Origin: Plastoroseomonas hellenica
Lineage (GTDB): Bacteria > Pseudomonadota > Alphaproteobacteria > Acetobacterales > Acetobacteraceae
Direction: 5' to 3'
Length of the DNA stretch: 64,000 bases
Assembly (NCBI RefSeq): GCF_018129085.1
Contig: NZ_JAAGBB010000028.1
Coordinates: 29,966-93,965, forward strand
Of the stretch, positions 1 through 7,946 are shown piece by piece (the first letter of the stretch is position 1; each line of letters begins with the position of its first letter). Both the position numbers and the translations under genes were made by a program. A model generated the notes under the pieces. It searched no databases and was not told the DNA's origin. It saw nothing but the letters and a program-made list of their open reading frames with translations.

Positions 1-718
1 CCGTCCGTGCCTTCGCGCGCAGGAACGGCCAGTCGGAGCCCCAGATGCAGCGGTCGATGCCGAAGGCGCCGATCAGCGCGGCGAGATAGGGGTCCGTGTC
101 CTCATAGGGTGAACCCGTCTGGCTGAAGCGGAAGACGCCGGAGAGCTTGATGACGGCATCGCTGCTGCGGCCGAGCTCCAGCAGGGCCTGGAAGCCCTTC
201 TGCTGCAACCCGCCTTCCAGTTCCGGCCGCCCTGCATGATCGATGATGATCGGCAGCTTCGCCGCACGCAGCGCGGGCAGCGCCTGGATGACGGATGCGC
301 CGTGGTGATAGTGGATCTGCGCGAACCATCCGACCTCCCGGGCACGGGCCAGCGCGCGCTCACCGACGGGGCCGAGCAGCGGCGGGCTGGTCGGGAAGTC
401 CAGGTTGAAACGGATGCCGACGATGCCGCCTTCGACCATGCGGCGGATCTCGGCTTCCGGCGTCCCGTCCGGCAGCAGGGCGACGCCCTTCAGCCGGCCG
501 CCCGCGTCCCTGATTGCCTCCAGCATATAGGTGTTGTCGGCGCCGTAGCCGCCGAGCGGGTTGATCAGCACCCCATGGGTGAAGCCGTGGCAGGCGAGCA
601 CATGCAGGAACTGCCGTGCGGTGCCGAGCTCGTTCGGCTGGATGTCGAAGCCGCGGTCGCCGCCCCAGCCCTGCCGCGTGAGGTCGAAGGCATGCGCATG
701 GGAATCGACGGCGGGCAT
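1..718 (-). CDS. Amidohydrolase family 2 (PF04909-type) metal-dependent hydrolase, 3' end beyond window
   Basis: TIM-barrel hydrolase of the amidohydrolase-2 group, which opens lactones or decarboxylates small carboxylic acids in the cytoplasm. About 239 residues are visible. The N-terminus carries the metal motif DSHAHAFD (residues 5-12), the middle has IIIDHAGRPE, and GSDWPF near the left edge is the usual last metal-binding Asp. The stop codon lies outside the window. The start ATG is 11 bases after the stop of the upstream amidohydrolase, so the two are co-transcribed leftward. Substrate unknown; the family call is firm. Confidence 0.9.
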   Translation of the reverse strand, partial: MPAVDSHAHAFDLTRQGWGGDRGFDIQPNELGTARQFLHVLACHGFTHGVLINPLGGYGADNTYMLEAIRDAGGRLKGVALLPDGTPEAEIRRMVEGGIVGIRFNLDFPTSPPLLGPVGERALARAREVGWFAQIHYHHGASVIQALPALRAAKLPIIIDHAGRPELEGGLQQKGFQALLELGRSSDAVIKLSGVFRFSQTGSPYEDTDPYLAALIGAFGIDRCIWGSDWPFLRAKART

Positions 719-728
719 CGGTGTCCTT

Positions 729-1580
729 TCAGAAACCGTAGAGCGCGGCGGGGTTGTCGACGAGCAGGTGCTGCCGGTCCTCGGGCTCCGGCGCGAAGGC
801 GGGGATGAGGTTCAGCAGCTCCATCTCGTCGACCGGCGTCGCGAGGTTGGGGTGAGGGAAGTCGGTGCCCCAGAGGACACGCCGCGGTGCGGCCTGCAGC
901 AGGGCGCGCGCGAAGGGCAGTGCCGCGTCGAAGGGGCTCTGCGTCATGCGCTCCGCGCCGCTCAGCTTCACCCAGATCCGTTCGTCGCGCAGCAGGTCGA
1001 GCAGCGTGCGGAAGGCAGGACCATCCACGCCCAGCGACGGTTCGACGCGGCCCATATGGTCGATCACCACGGGCATGTTCAGCCCGCGGATCACGGCTTC
1101 CATCTCCCGCACGCCGTCGCCTTGCAGATGGAGCACCATGTGCCAGCCGAGCGGCCGCACGCGGTCCGCGGCGCGGTGCAGGACGGCCATCTCCGGCCCG
1201 CCGCCGAGCGCCTTGATGAAGTTGAAGCGGATGCCGCGCACTCCGGCTTCATGCATCTCCCGCAGCGCCGCATCAGGCGTCGCGTCGTCGATCATCGCGA
1301 CGCCGCGGCGACGCGCGGGATCGGAGCGCAGCGCATCGACCATGGCGCGGTTGTCCGTGCCATGGCAGCTCGCCTGAACGATCACCGCGCGCCCGAGGCC
1401 GAGGCGTCGGTGGAGCGCGGCCAGCACTTCCTTCGGCCGGTCCTCCGGCGTGTAGCTGCGGCCGGGCGCGTAGGGAAAGCGCGCCGCCGGACCGAAGACA
1501 TGGCAATGGGCATCGCAGGACAGCGCCGGCACCGCGAAACGCGCCGTGCGCGGCGCCGCATCCTGGCCTTCGGCCTGCAT
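729..1580 (-). CDS. Amidohydrolase family 2, similar to 2-pyrone-4,6-dicarboxylate lactonase
   Basis: 283 residues. CDAHCHVFGPAARFPYAP (from about residue 22) and the late GTDFPHPN motif are the signature ends of the LigI-like lactonase branch of the amidohydrolase superfamily, which hydrolyses 2-pyrone-4,6-dicarboxylate in protocatechuate and gallate breakdown. VVIDHMGR (middle) is the conserved strand also seen in its neighbours. A Shine-Dalgarno-like GAGGAAG precedes the ATG. It is the first gene of a leftward pair with the next amidohydrolase, and a TTCCG-N5-CGGAA palindrome lies about 70 bases upstream. The exact lactone is an inference; no other lig genes are here. Confidence 0.9.
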   Translation of the reverse strand: MQAEGQDAAPRTARFAVPALSCDAHCHVFGPAARFPYAPGRSYTPEDRPKEVLAALHRRLGLGRAVIVQASCHGTDNRAMVDALRSDPARRRGVAMIDDATPDAALREMHEAGVRGIRFNFIKALGGGPEMAVLHRAADRVRPLGWHMVLHLQGDGVREMEAVIRGLNMPVVIDHMGRVEPSLGVDGPAFRTLLDLLRDERIWVKLSGAERMTQSPFDAALPFARALLQAAPRRVLWGTDFPHPNLATPVDEMELLNLIPAFAPEPEDRQHLLVDNPAALYGF

Positions 1581-1650
1581 GTCGCTTCCTCACCCTCTCG
1601 CCGGCAGGCTAGTGGGGCAGCGGGGTGCGCCAGAAGGACGATCTGACTCC

Positions 1651-1667
1651 ATTCCGCGATCCGGAAT
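1651..1667. promoter_or_regulatory. Palindromic operator candidate ATTCCG-N5-CGGAAT
   Basis: Perfect 6-bp inverted arms (ATTCCG / CGGAAT) separated by five bases, about 70 bases upstream of the LigI-like amidohydrolase start. The same design occurs at 2774-2790 and 6153-6169, each time upstream of a gene start, so this is probably the binding site of one regulator. IclR-family proteins are plausible binders; none is adjacent. Confidence 0.6.
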
Positions 1668-1690
1668 GCGCAGCCGTGACCTCCACCGCG

Positions 1691-2704
1691 TCAGGTCCTT
1701 GGCTCCGGCACCGTCTCCGCCAGGTCGGAGACGATCAGGACCAGCTTGCCGATCTGCGCATTGGCATCCAGCACCGCCTGCGCGGCCGCGGCGTCCTCCA
1801 GCCTGTGGATGCCGCAGATATGGCTGCGGATGCGGCCATCCTCGAGCAGCGGCCAGACCTGCTGCACCAGTTCACGGGCGATGCGGCCCTTGTACTCGGC
1901 AGGTCGGGACCGCAGGGTGGACCCGGTCAAGGTCAACCGGCGGATGTAGATGTCGCGCGTGCTGATCTCCGCCTTCGGTGCGCGGTGGCTGGCGATCAGC
2001 ACGAGCCTTCCGTCCATCGCCAGCAGGCTCATGTGCAGCGGCGTGTAGTCGCCGCCTTGCCCGTCGAGGATGACATCCACGCCGTCGGCCGCCAGGGCGC
2101 GCACCTGCTCCGGCCAGTCGGTCTCACGGTAGTCCACCGCGTGATGCGCGCCATACTCCAGGCAGACGGCGCGCTTCTCCGCCGAGCTGGCGGTGGCGAT
2201 GACCGTGGCGCCGCGCAGCGCCCGCGCCATCTGGATGGCGGCGAGGCCGACGCCACTGGTGCCACCCTGCACTAGGAGCGTCTCGCCTTCCGCGATGCGG
2301 CCGAGCCAGAAGACGTTGTTCCAGGCCGTGAAGAAGACTTCCGGCAGGGTCGCCGCCTCAGTGAAGCTGAAGCCGCGCGGGATCGGCATGCATTGCGCCG
2401 CCGGCACCGCGCAGAATTCGGCATAGCCGCCGCCCGAGACGAGCGCGCAGACCGCGTCGCCCGGCCGCGGCCAGGCGATGTCCGGCGCCGCGGCCTCGAC
2501 GATGCCGGCGATGTCGAGGCCAGGAATATCGGTGACGCCAGGCGGTGGGGGATAGAGGCCCTTGCGCTGCTGCACGTCGGGTCGATTGACGCCGGCGGCG
2601 GCCACGCGGACCAGCACCTCGCCCGCGCCGCAGGCCGGCACCGGCCGGTCAGCCAGCGCCAGCACCTCCGGGCCGCCCTTGCCCCTGATCTCGATCGCCC
2701 GCAT
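1691..2704 (-). CDS. NAD(P)H:quinone oxidoreductase, PIG3/zeta-crystallin type MDR
   Basis: 337 residues from the chosen ATG (MRAIEIRGKGG). Medium-chain reductase without the zinc cysteines: GroES-like N-terminal part with AAGVNRPDVQQRKG and IPGLDIAG, then a nucleotide-binding part with QGGTSGVGLAAIQ (about residues 145-157). The family reduces quinones or alpha,beta-unsaturated carbonyls with NADPH in the cytosol. An in-frame extension to 2854 is possible but crosses the palindrome and has no family support. Divergent from the next amidohydrolase, sharing a 168-bp promoter region with a TTCCG palindrome. Confidence 0.9.
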   Translation of the reverse strand: MRAIEIRGKGGPEVLALADRPVPACGAGEVLVRVAAAGVNRPDVQQRKGLYPPPPGVTDIPGLDIAGIVEAAAPDIAWPRPGDAVCALVSGGGYAEFCAVPAAQCMPIPRGFSFTEAATLPEVFFTAWNNVFWLGRIAEGETLLVQGGTSGVGLAAIQMARALRGATVIATASSAEKRAVCLEYGAHHAVDYRETDWPEQVRALAADGVDVILDGQGGDYTPLHMSLLAMDGRLVLIASHRAPKAEISTRDIYIRRLTLTGSTLRSRPAEYKGRIARELVQQVWPLLEDGRIRSHICGIHRLEDAAAAQAVLDANAQIGKLVLIVSDLAETVPEPRT

Positions 2705-2773
2705 CGCGCCGCTTCCTCCGCTTGCTGTCCACCTAACATCGCATTGCCGGACCGATGAGTGGTGCAGCGCGCC

Positions 2774-2790
2774 GTTCCGCACCACGGAAT
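2774..2790. promoter_or_regulatory. Palindromic operator candidate GTTCCG-N5-CGGAAT
   Basis: Arms TTCCG and CGGAA with five-base spacer, in the divergent promoter region between the quinone oxidoreductase and the amidohydrolase. It lies 70 bases before the leftward start and 83 before the rightward one. It matches the elements at 1651 and 6153 in arm sequence and spacing. Confidence 0.6.
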
Positions 2791-2872
2791 GTTGCGACGG
2801 AGCGCTGGAGGGACCTGCCCGGACCGCTAGGCTCCACCGCAATGGCGTGTCCATACGCCGTGGAGGAAATGC

Positions 2873-3694
2873 ATGCCGCCCGTCTCAGCGCCGGCTGACG
2901 CGCCGCTCGTGGATGCGCATTTCCATGTCTACACCACGGACATGCCGATCATGCCCTGGGCGTGGCACCGCCCGCCGCAGGATGCCTCGGCGGAGCAGTT
3001 CGTCGCGCTGATGGACCGGCACGGCGTCGGCTATGGCGTGATCGCCGCCGCGAGCTTGCATGGTCAGTACAACGACTACGTCATCCGCGCGCTCCGGCGA
3101 TATCCGCGGCTCAGGGGCACGGCCTTCGTGCGGCCCGAGACGGACATGTACACGCTGGAGCGCATGAAGGCCGACGGCATCGTCGGCATCCGGCTGTTCT
3201 TCCGGCGCGTGCCCGATCCGCCGGACCTTTCCTCTCCGGAATACCGGCTGTTGCTGCGCCGCGTGCGCGACCTGGACTGGCATGTGCATACGCTGGTCGG
3301 CGGCCCGGCCCTGGCGGATGTGATCGGGGCCGTCGAGGCCGCCGGCGTGAAACTGGTGATCGACCATTTCGGCAGGCCCGATGAGCGGCTCGGCACGGAC
3401 TGTCCCGGCTTCCGCGCGCTGCTGGCGGCGGTGGAGCGTGGCCGCACCTGGGTGAAGCTGTCCGGCGGCTTCCGCATGGCCTCGCGCGAGGCGGCGCGCC
3501 TCTACGCGCGGGCGCTGCTCAGCGTCTCCGGCGGCGAGCGGCTGCTGTGGGGCAGCGACTGGCCCTTCGCCGCCTTCGAGGAGCAGGTCACCTACGGGCA
3601 GACGATCGCGGATTTGCATGACTGGGTACCGGATGCGGCGACGCGCCGGCTGATCACCGGCGACACGCCGATGCGCCTCTATTTCGGCGCCTAG
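2873..3694 (+). CDS. Amidohydrolase family 2 protein
   Basis: 273 residues, the third PF04909-type hydrolase of the left island. VDAHFHVY at residues 13-20 holds the HxH metal pair, VIDHFGRPDE is the central conserved strand and LLWGSDWPF the late Asp motif. A GGAGG-like sequence precedes the ATG. It heads a rightward unit with a Bug receptor and an NTF2-fold protein. Its TAG stop is the first part of a dispersed repeat (TAGAGCATGATCCG). Paralogous to, but clearly divergent from, the two leftward amidohydrolases, so a different substrate in the same pathway is likely. Confidence 0.9.
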   Translation: MPPVSAPADAPLVDAHFHVYTTDMPIMPWAWHRPPQDASAEQFVALMDRHGVGYGVIAAASLHGQYNDYVIRALRRYPRLRGTAFVRPETDMYTLERMKADGIVGIRLFFRRVPDPPDLSSPEYRLLLRRVRDLDWHVHTLVGGPALADVIGAVEAAGVKLVIDHFGRPDERLGTDCPGFRALLAAVERGRTWVKLSGGFRMASREAARLYARALLSVSGGERLLWGSDWPFAAFEEQVTYGQTIADLHDWVPDAATRRLITGDTPMRLYFGA

Positions 3695-3796
3695 AGCATG
3701 ATCCGTTCGCAAGCGCTCACGGACCACGCTCTAGCCCTTTGCTTGATCGCGCGATTCAGACTTTTCGGCCGAGGAGGCCTCAAGTCATCACGCTCT
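3691..3796. repeat. TAGAGC-type intergenic palindromic repeat, nested inverted copies
   Basis: CTAGAGCATGATCCGT (3691-3706) and ACGGACCACGCTCTAG (3719-3734) are inverted copies with 14 of 16 positions matching around a 12-base loop. A further inverted end, ATCACGCTCT (3787-3796), matches the left end at 9 of 10 bases. The segment 3767-3796 recurs at 36093-36125. Repeats of the TAGAGC..GATCC kind are widespread intergenic elements in Alphaproteobacteria. The copy supplies the stop codon of the preceding gene and probably forms a strong hairpin in its mRNA. Confidence 0.65.
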
Positions 3797-3828
3797 GACG
3801 GCAACCGGACACGCAGGGGAGGGAAGCC

Positions 3829-4812
3829 ATGTCCAGCATGACCCGACGGCAGCTCGGCGGCCTCGCGCTCGGTGCCGGCTTCGCCGCCGCGTCGCCTTCG
3901 GCATCGGCGCAGGCCTGGCCCGCACGTCCCGTCGCCGTCGTCGTGCCCTGGCCCGCCGGCGGCGCTGCCGACGCGCTGGCACGCTCCGTCGCGCAGGACT
4001 TCACCGGGCGCTTCGGCCAGTCCTTCGTGGTGGACAACCGCTCCGGCGCCAACGGCAATATCGGCGCGGCGGCTGTCGCACGCGCGGCGCCGGACGGCCA
4101 TACGCTGATGATCACCACCAACGGGCCGATCACCAACAACACGCTGCTCTACAGGTCGATGCCGTTCAACCCGGTGACCGATCTGACGCCGATCGTCCTT
4201 CTGGCTGAGCTGCCGCTCGTCATCGCTGCGCGCAGCCAGATGCCCTACCGCAGCCTGCAGGCGCTGATCGTCCATGCGCAGGCGAATCCGGGCCGGGTGA
4301 ATTGCGGCACGCCGCCGCCGGGCTCGGCGGCGCATCTGGCGGTGGAACTGCTGATGCATCGTGCGGGCATCCGGCTCAATCTGATTCCCTATCGCGGCTC
4401 CGCGCCACTGACCAATGACCTGCTGGCGGGGGCGGTCGACATGGCGATCGACCTGGTGACGACCCACTTGCCGCATATCCAGGCCGGCACGCTGCGCGCG
4501 CTTGGCGTCACCTCGACCGCGCCGATCGCGCAACTGCCGGGGGTATTGCCGGTGCAGGCGCAGGGCGTGCCGAATTACCAGGCGACCGGCTGGATCTCGT
4601 TGCTCGGCCCCGCGCGCATGCCGGAGGAGGTGATCGGTCGGTTGAACGCTGCGGGCAATGCCTATCTCGCCATCGACGGGACCGAGGCGCTGTTGCCCCG
4701 GCTCGGCCTTACGCCGCTGGGCGGGACGCCGACCGACCTGACGCGCCGGATGGCTGCCGAGGTCGCGCAGTGGCGGCCGATTATCCAGGCGGCGAACATC
4801 TCCATTGATTAG
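3829..4812 (+). CDS. Bug/TctC family periplasmic solute receptor
   Basis: 327 residues. A Tat-like or Sec signal (MTRRQLGGLALGAG, cleavage near ASAQ-AWPARP) is followed by the two-lobed Bug fold with VVPWPAGGAADALAR and VDNRSGANGNIGAAAVARAAPDGHT, the loops that grip a carboxylate in tricarboxylate-transporter receptors. It delivers organic acids to a TctAB permease or acts as a sensor. No TctAB genes adjoin it; one TctA lies 20 kb away. It follows the amidohydrolase and precedes the NTF2-like gene, so it may capture the substrate of this island. Ligand unknown. Confidence 0.92.
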   Translation: MSSMTRRQLGGLALGAGFAAASPSASAQAWPARPVAVVVPWPAGGAADALARSVAQDFTGRFGQSFVVDNRSGANGNIGAAAVARAAPDGHTLMITTNGPITNNTLLYRSMPFNPVTDLTPIVLLAELPLVIAARSQMPYRSLQALIVHAQANPGRVNCGTPPPGSAAHLAVELLMHRAGIRLNLIPYRGSAPLTNDLLAGAVDMAIDLVTTHLPHIQAGTLRALGVTSTAPIAQLPGVLPVQAQGVPNYQATGWISLLGPARMPEEVIGRLNAAGNAYLAIDGTEALLPRLGLTPLGGTPTDLTRRMAAEVAQWRPIIQAANISID

Positions 4813-4837
4813 CTCTCCAAACGAAGGAAGCGACACC

Positions 4838-5275
4838 ATGGCCATCGACGAGCTGCGCATCCGGCAGGAGCTGGAGGTCCTGAACATCGCCTTCTGGCGC
4901 GATGTCGATTCCAATTGGGGCCGCAACGCGCATGACTTCTTCACCGCGGACGGCGTCTACACCACCAGCCACAAGGCCCGGAAAGGGCGCGATGCGATCC
5001 GCGGCTTCTACGCGGAGCGGCAATCGCGCGGGGAGCGCGTGTCGCGGCATCTGATCCACAACTTCCACGTCACCGTGCAGGACGAGATGCATGCGACGGC
5101 GGAGTGGACCATGTGCCTCTATGCCGATGACGGTGTCGCGCCGTTGCTGTCGGAGCCGCCGATCCTGATCGGGGCGGTGACGGACGAATGCGTGCGCGGC
5201 TCCGATGGCCGCTGGCGCTATGCCTCTCGCACCACCAGGCCGCTGTTCAAGGGCAGCCGGCCGACATCGGGCTGA
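4838..5275 (+). CDS. NTF2/SnoaL-like fold protein
   Basis: 145 residues (MAIDELRIRQELEVLN). The pattern of an N-terminal helix, FWRDVD, FFTADGVY, GRDAIRGFYAERQ, HLIHNFHV and a C-terminal RWRYASRTTRPLF strand fits the SnoaL/NTF2 cone, used as a small hydratase, isomerase or dioxygenase-beta-like scaffold in catabolic clusters. The ATG at the chosen position has GAAGGAAG eight bases before it; a TTG 33 bases upstream is in frame but overlaps the receptor stop region. Last gene of the rightward unit; the enzymatic step is not predictable. Confidence 0.8.
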   Translation: MAIDELRIRQELEVLNIAFWRDVDSNWGRNAHDFFTADGVYTTSHKARKGRDAIRGFYAERQSRGERVSRHLIHNFHVTVQDEMHATAEWTMCLYADDGVAPLLSEPPILIGAVTDECVRGSDGRWRYASRTTRPLFKGSRPTSG

Positions 5276-5291
5276 GCCCCGCCGGCAGGGC

Positions 5292-6065
5292 TCAGAGGTG
5301 CCGCCCGGCATCCACCAGCAGCGTCGATCCGGTGGTCAGGCGCAGATGCGTGACCGCCGCGGCCACCGCCAGCGCCACGTCATCGGCCTGGCAGACAGTC
5401 TGCAGCGGCGACAGCGCCGCCTGCTTCAACAGCGCGTCCCGGCTGCGGCCGGGAACGAAGCCGGTATCCACGCCCGCGGGCGCGACGCCGACGATGCGGA
5501 TCTCCGGTCCGAGCACCCGCGCCAGCGCCATGGCCATGGTGTCCAGCCCCGCTTTCGCCGCGCAATAGGCGATGCTGCTGCCGAGGCCGGTCTGGGCGGC
5601 GAGGGAGGAGATGTTCACCACCACGGCGTCGCCGCTCCGCCGCAGCAGCGGCAGGAAGGCACGGATGACGGAGAAGGGGCCGCGGAGATTGGTGACGAGG
5701 ATGCGGTCGAAGGTCTCGTCGTCCATGGCCTCCAGATCGGCATGCGGAACCGCGCGCGTGGTGCCGGCGGAGTTCACCAGCACGTCGGCGCGGCCGAAGC
5801 TGGCTTCCACCTCGGCCGCCGCCGCACGGATCACCGCGCTGTCCGTCAGCGGCAGATGGATCGGTCTATGGCCACTGCCCGGCAGTTGCGCGGCCAGTGC
5901 CTCCGCCCGGTCGCGCCCGCTGTTGTAGCCGATGGCGATCCGTGCGCCGAGCTCGGCGAGCCGCTGCGCGGATGCGGCGCCGATGCCGCTGCTGCCGCCC
6001 GTCACGACAGCCACACGGCCCTCCAGAGCGTAGGGCCCCAGATTGCCGTTTCTCAGCTCGCTCAT
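5292..6065 (-). CDS. SDR family oxidoreductase
   Basis: 257 residues, classical short-chain dehydrogenase. TGGSSGIG (residues 22-29) binds NAD(P), NSAG replaces the usual NNAG, and the catalytic set is Ser153/154, Tyr167 and Lys171 (YCAAK). The C-terminal GSTLLVDAG is the usual dimer-interface end. The ATG with AGGAGCAAGG upstream is preferred to a longer in-frame start at 6161, which would run over the palindrome. It converges on the NTF2-like gene; its own promoter region holds the third TTCCG-N5-CGGAA element, linking it to the amidohydrolase units. Confidence 0.9.
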   Translation of the reverse strand: MSELRNGNLGPYALEGRVAVVTGGSSGIGAASAQRLAELGARIAIGYNSGRDRAEALAAQLPGSGHRPIHLPLTDSAVIRAAAAEVEASFGRADVLVNSAGTTRAVPHADLEAMDDETFDRILVTNLRGPFSVIRAFLPLLRRSGDAVVVNISSLAAQTGLGSSIAYCAAKAGLDTMAMALARVLGPEIRIVGVAPAGVDTGFVPGRSRDALLKQAALSPLQTVCQADDVALAVAAAVTHLRLTTGSTLLVDAGRHL

Positions 6066-6365
6066 GGCGTCCTTGCTCCTTCCCCCGCCGGCCGTATCAG
6101 GCATGCGCATCCTGCCGCAGGTGGTACGGCGACCGGTGGCGAGTTTGCGAGGATTCCGCATCGCGGAACGGAAGGGCAGCAGCCGCGAACCCCTGCTCAG
6201 GACCGCTGGCGAAGCTTGTCAGGCATGTTCATCTCCAGCACGGTGTGGGCGAATGGCGGTATCGGCGAATGCATGCCAGCGCTCGGCAGCGCCGCCGGTG
6301 CCTCGCAGGCCCGCTCCGCGCCGGGACGGATCGCGACCGCAGGTGATTGGCCGGGAAGAATGTCC
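6066..6365. other. Divergent intergenic region between SDR and acetyltransferase
   Basis: About 300 bases between two divergent genes. The only clear element is the palindrome at 6153-6169. I see no further gene; open frames here are extensions of the flanking genes without start signals. It is the boundary between the catabolic island and the sugar cluster. Confidence 0.6.
6153..6169. promoter_or_regulatory. Palindromic operator candidate ATTCCG-N5-CGGAAC
   Basis: Arms TTCCG/CGGAA with the spacer CATCG, 88 bases before the SDR start. Third member of the set at 1651 and 2774. Confidence 0.6.
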
Positions 6366-6992
6366 ATGCGAGCGATCATCGTCGGCGCAGGCGGCCACTC
6401 GAAAGTGGTGCTCGAAGTGATCAGGGCAATGGGCGGCCACGAGGTGCTTGGCTTCGTGGCGCCGGCTGCACCAGGCGCCTCGGTGCTCGGCCTGCCCGTT
6501 CTCGGCGGCGACGAGATCCTGCCACGCCTGCTCGCCGAGGGCGTGCAGACCGCCTTCGTGGCCATGGGGAACAATCAGTTGCGCCAGGAGGTGGCTGGGA
6601 AGCTGAGGAAGATGGGATACAGCCTGCCGGCGGCCATCCATCCCTCGGCTCTCGTGTCGCCATCAGCCTGCATCGGACAGGGCGTCGTCGTCATGGCGCG
6701 CGCGGCCCTCGGCACAGAAGCACTGCTGCAGGACTTCGCCATTATCAACACCGGGGCTGTCATCGACCATGACAACCATATCGGCGCGGCGGCGCATGTC
6801 GCCCCCGGCTGTGCTTTGGCCGGCAATGTGACCGTCGGTGAGCGTGCGCTGATCGGCGTCGGTGCCGCCGTGCGGCCGGGGATCCGAATCGGGGCGGACG
6901 CGGTGATCGGTGCCGGCTCGGCCGTCGTGCGGGATGTCGCGGCTGGGGCGATCGTCGGCGGCGCGCCGGCCAGGCCGCTCCGTCGCTCCTGA
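6366..6992 (+). CDS. NeuD/PglD family sugar O/N-acyltransferase
   Basis: 208 residues. An N-terminal nucleotide-sugar-binding half (MRAIIVGAGGHSKVVLEVI) is followed from about residue 95 by left-handed beta-helix hexapeptides (ALVSPSACIGQGVVVMARA; VIDHDNHIGAAAHVAPG; GERALIGVGAAV), the layout of NeuD, PglD and PerB. These transfer an acetyl group from acetyl-CoA to a sialic acid or to the amino group of a nucleotide-linked amino sugar; the catalytic His is probably in the HDNHIG segment. GGGAAG seven bases upstream selects this ATG over one six bases earlier. It converges on the heptose operon, which contains the aminotransferase that could make its substrate. Confidence 0.88.
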   Translation: MRAIIVGAGGHSKVVLEVIRAMGGHEVLGFVAPAAPGASVLGLPVLGGDEILPRLLAEGVQTAFVAMGNNQLRQEVAGKLRKMGYSLPAAIHPSALVSPSACIGQGVVVMARAALGTEALLQDFAIINTGAVIDHDNHIGAAAHVAPGCALAGNVTVGERALIGVGAAVRPGIRIGADAVIGAGSAVVRDVAAGAIVGGAPARPLRRS

Positions 6993-7016
6993 GGCGCCGA
7001 CTTCAACAAGCGACGA

Positions 7017-7946
7017 TTACACGTTGGCGTAGCGGGAGTTCCGGAGTGTTCGGTATCCACGGATCAGCTCGGCAATGCCGCGCTCGATGCTCCAATCCGG
7101 TGCCCAGCCGGTGCGTTCGAGCTTTTCGTTGGAGACGATATAGTTGCGCTTGTCGGGGTCCTCACCGATCGGCGCCTCCAGGTAAGTGAAGCCAGGCACC
7201 TGCTCGGCAATCTTCGCGCAGAGTTCCAGCTTCGACAGGTTGGCCGAGGAAAGGCCGAGGTTGAAGGCGTTCGCCCGCATCGTCTCGTAATTCGTCAACG
7301 CGTGCTCAAATCCTTTCACCACGTCGCGGACATGGATGTAGTTCCGCTTGAAGTGGCCTTCAAAAATCACCACGGCACGATCGGTCACCGCGCGCCAGGT
7401 AAAGTCGTTCACCAGCAGGTCGAGGCGCATTCGGGGCGACATGCCGAATACGGTGGCGAGCCGCAGGGATATGCCGCCGCGTTCGAGCACCGCGTTCTCG
7501 GCGGCCATCTTGGTGGTGCCGTAGAGCGAAATCGGATTGAGCGGGGTCTCCTCCGTGCAAGCGATACCTTCCGCGCCGACGCCATACCCGGAGTTGGTGG
7601 TCGGGTAGAGGATCCGCTGTGCCGGAGACAGACGCTCCACAGCGGCGATGACGGCATCCTGGTTGAGGCTGATTGCCGCGATCGGATCTTCCTTGCAGAG
7701 GGGGGCGCCGACCAAAGCCGCCAGCGGGATCACGACATCCGCCTTCGGCACGAGCGCATCGAGCAGCCGAGTGTCACGGGCATCACCGCGTACGGGCTCG
7801 AAGGTCTCCCACTGGCAGCATGCGGCGAGCTCCGTCGTCCCGCGCGCGAAGGTGTCCAGCACCGTCACCGCGTGACCACGCTCCAGCAGGGCCGGTACCA
7901 GCACGGAGCCGATGTAGCCGGCGCCGCCGGTGATCAGGATGCGCAT
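7017..7946 (-). CDS. NAD-dependent epimerase/dehydratase (extended SDR), nucleotide-sugar type
   Basis: 309 residues. GGAGYIG (7-13) is the Rossmann dinucleotide loop, PTTNSGYG supplies the Ser/Thr, and Tyr142/Lys146 (YGTTK) form the catalytic pair. FKRNYIHVRDVVKG and AFNLG are the conserved substrate-side segments. Such enzymes epimerise, dehydrate or oxidise the sugar ring of a UDP-, dTDP- or GDP-sugar. Last gene of the leftward operon; its ATG lies 13 bases inside the preceding fused gene, implying translational coupling. In this setting the likely substrate is GDP-manno-heptose (inference). Confidence 0.9.
   Translation of the reverse strand: MRILITGGAGYIGSVLVPALLERGHAVTVLDTFARGTTELAACCQWETFEPVRGDARDTRLLDALVPKADVVIPLAALVGAPLCKEDPIAAISLNQDAVIAAVERLSPAQRILYPTTNSGYGVGAEGIACTEETPLNPISLYGTTKMAAENAVLERGGISLRLATVFGMSPRMRLDLLVNDFTWRAVTDRAVVIFEGHFKRNYIHVRDVVKGFEHALTNYETMRANAFNLGLSSANLSKLELCAKIAEQVPGFTYLEAPIGEDPDKRNYIVSNEKLERTGWAPDWSIERGIAELIRGYRTLRNSRYANV

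Noticed and set aside
5205..6992. Long rightward open frame of 595 codons leading into the acetyltransferase
   Set aside because: The upstream 385 codons are antisense to the SDR gene and have the Arg/Gly/His bias of GC-rich shadow frames. The NeuD-like protein begins at 6366 with a ribosome site.
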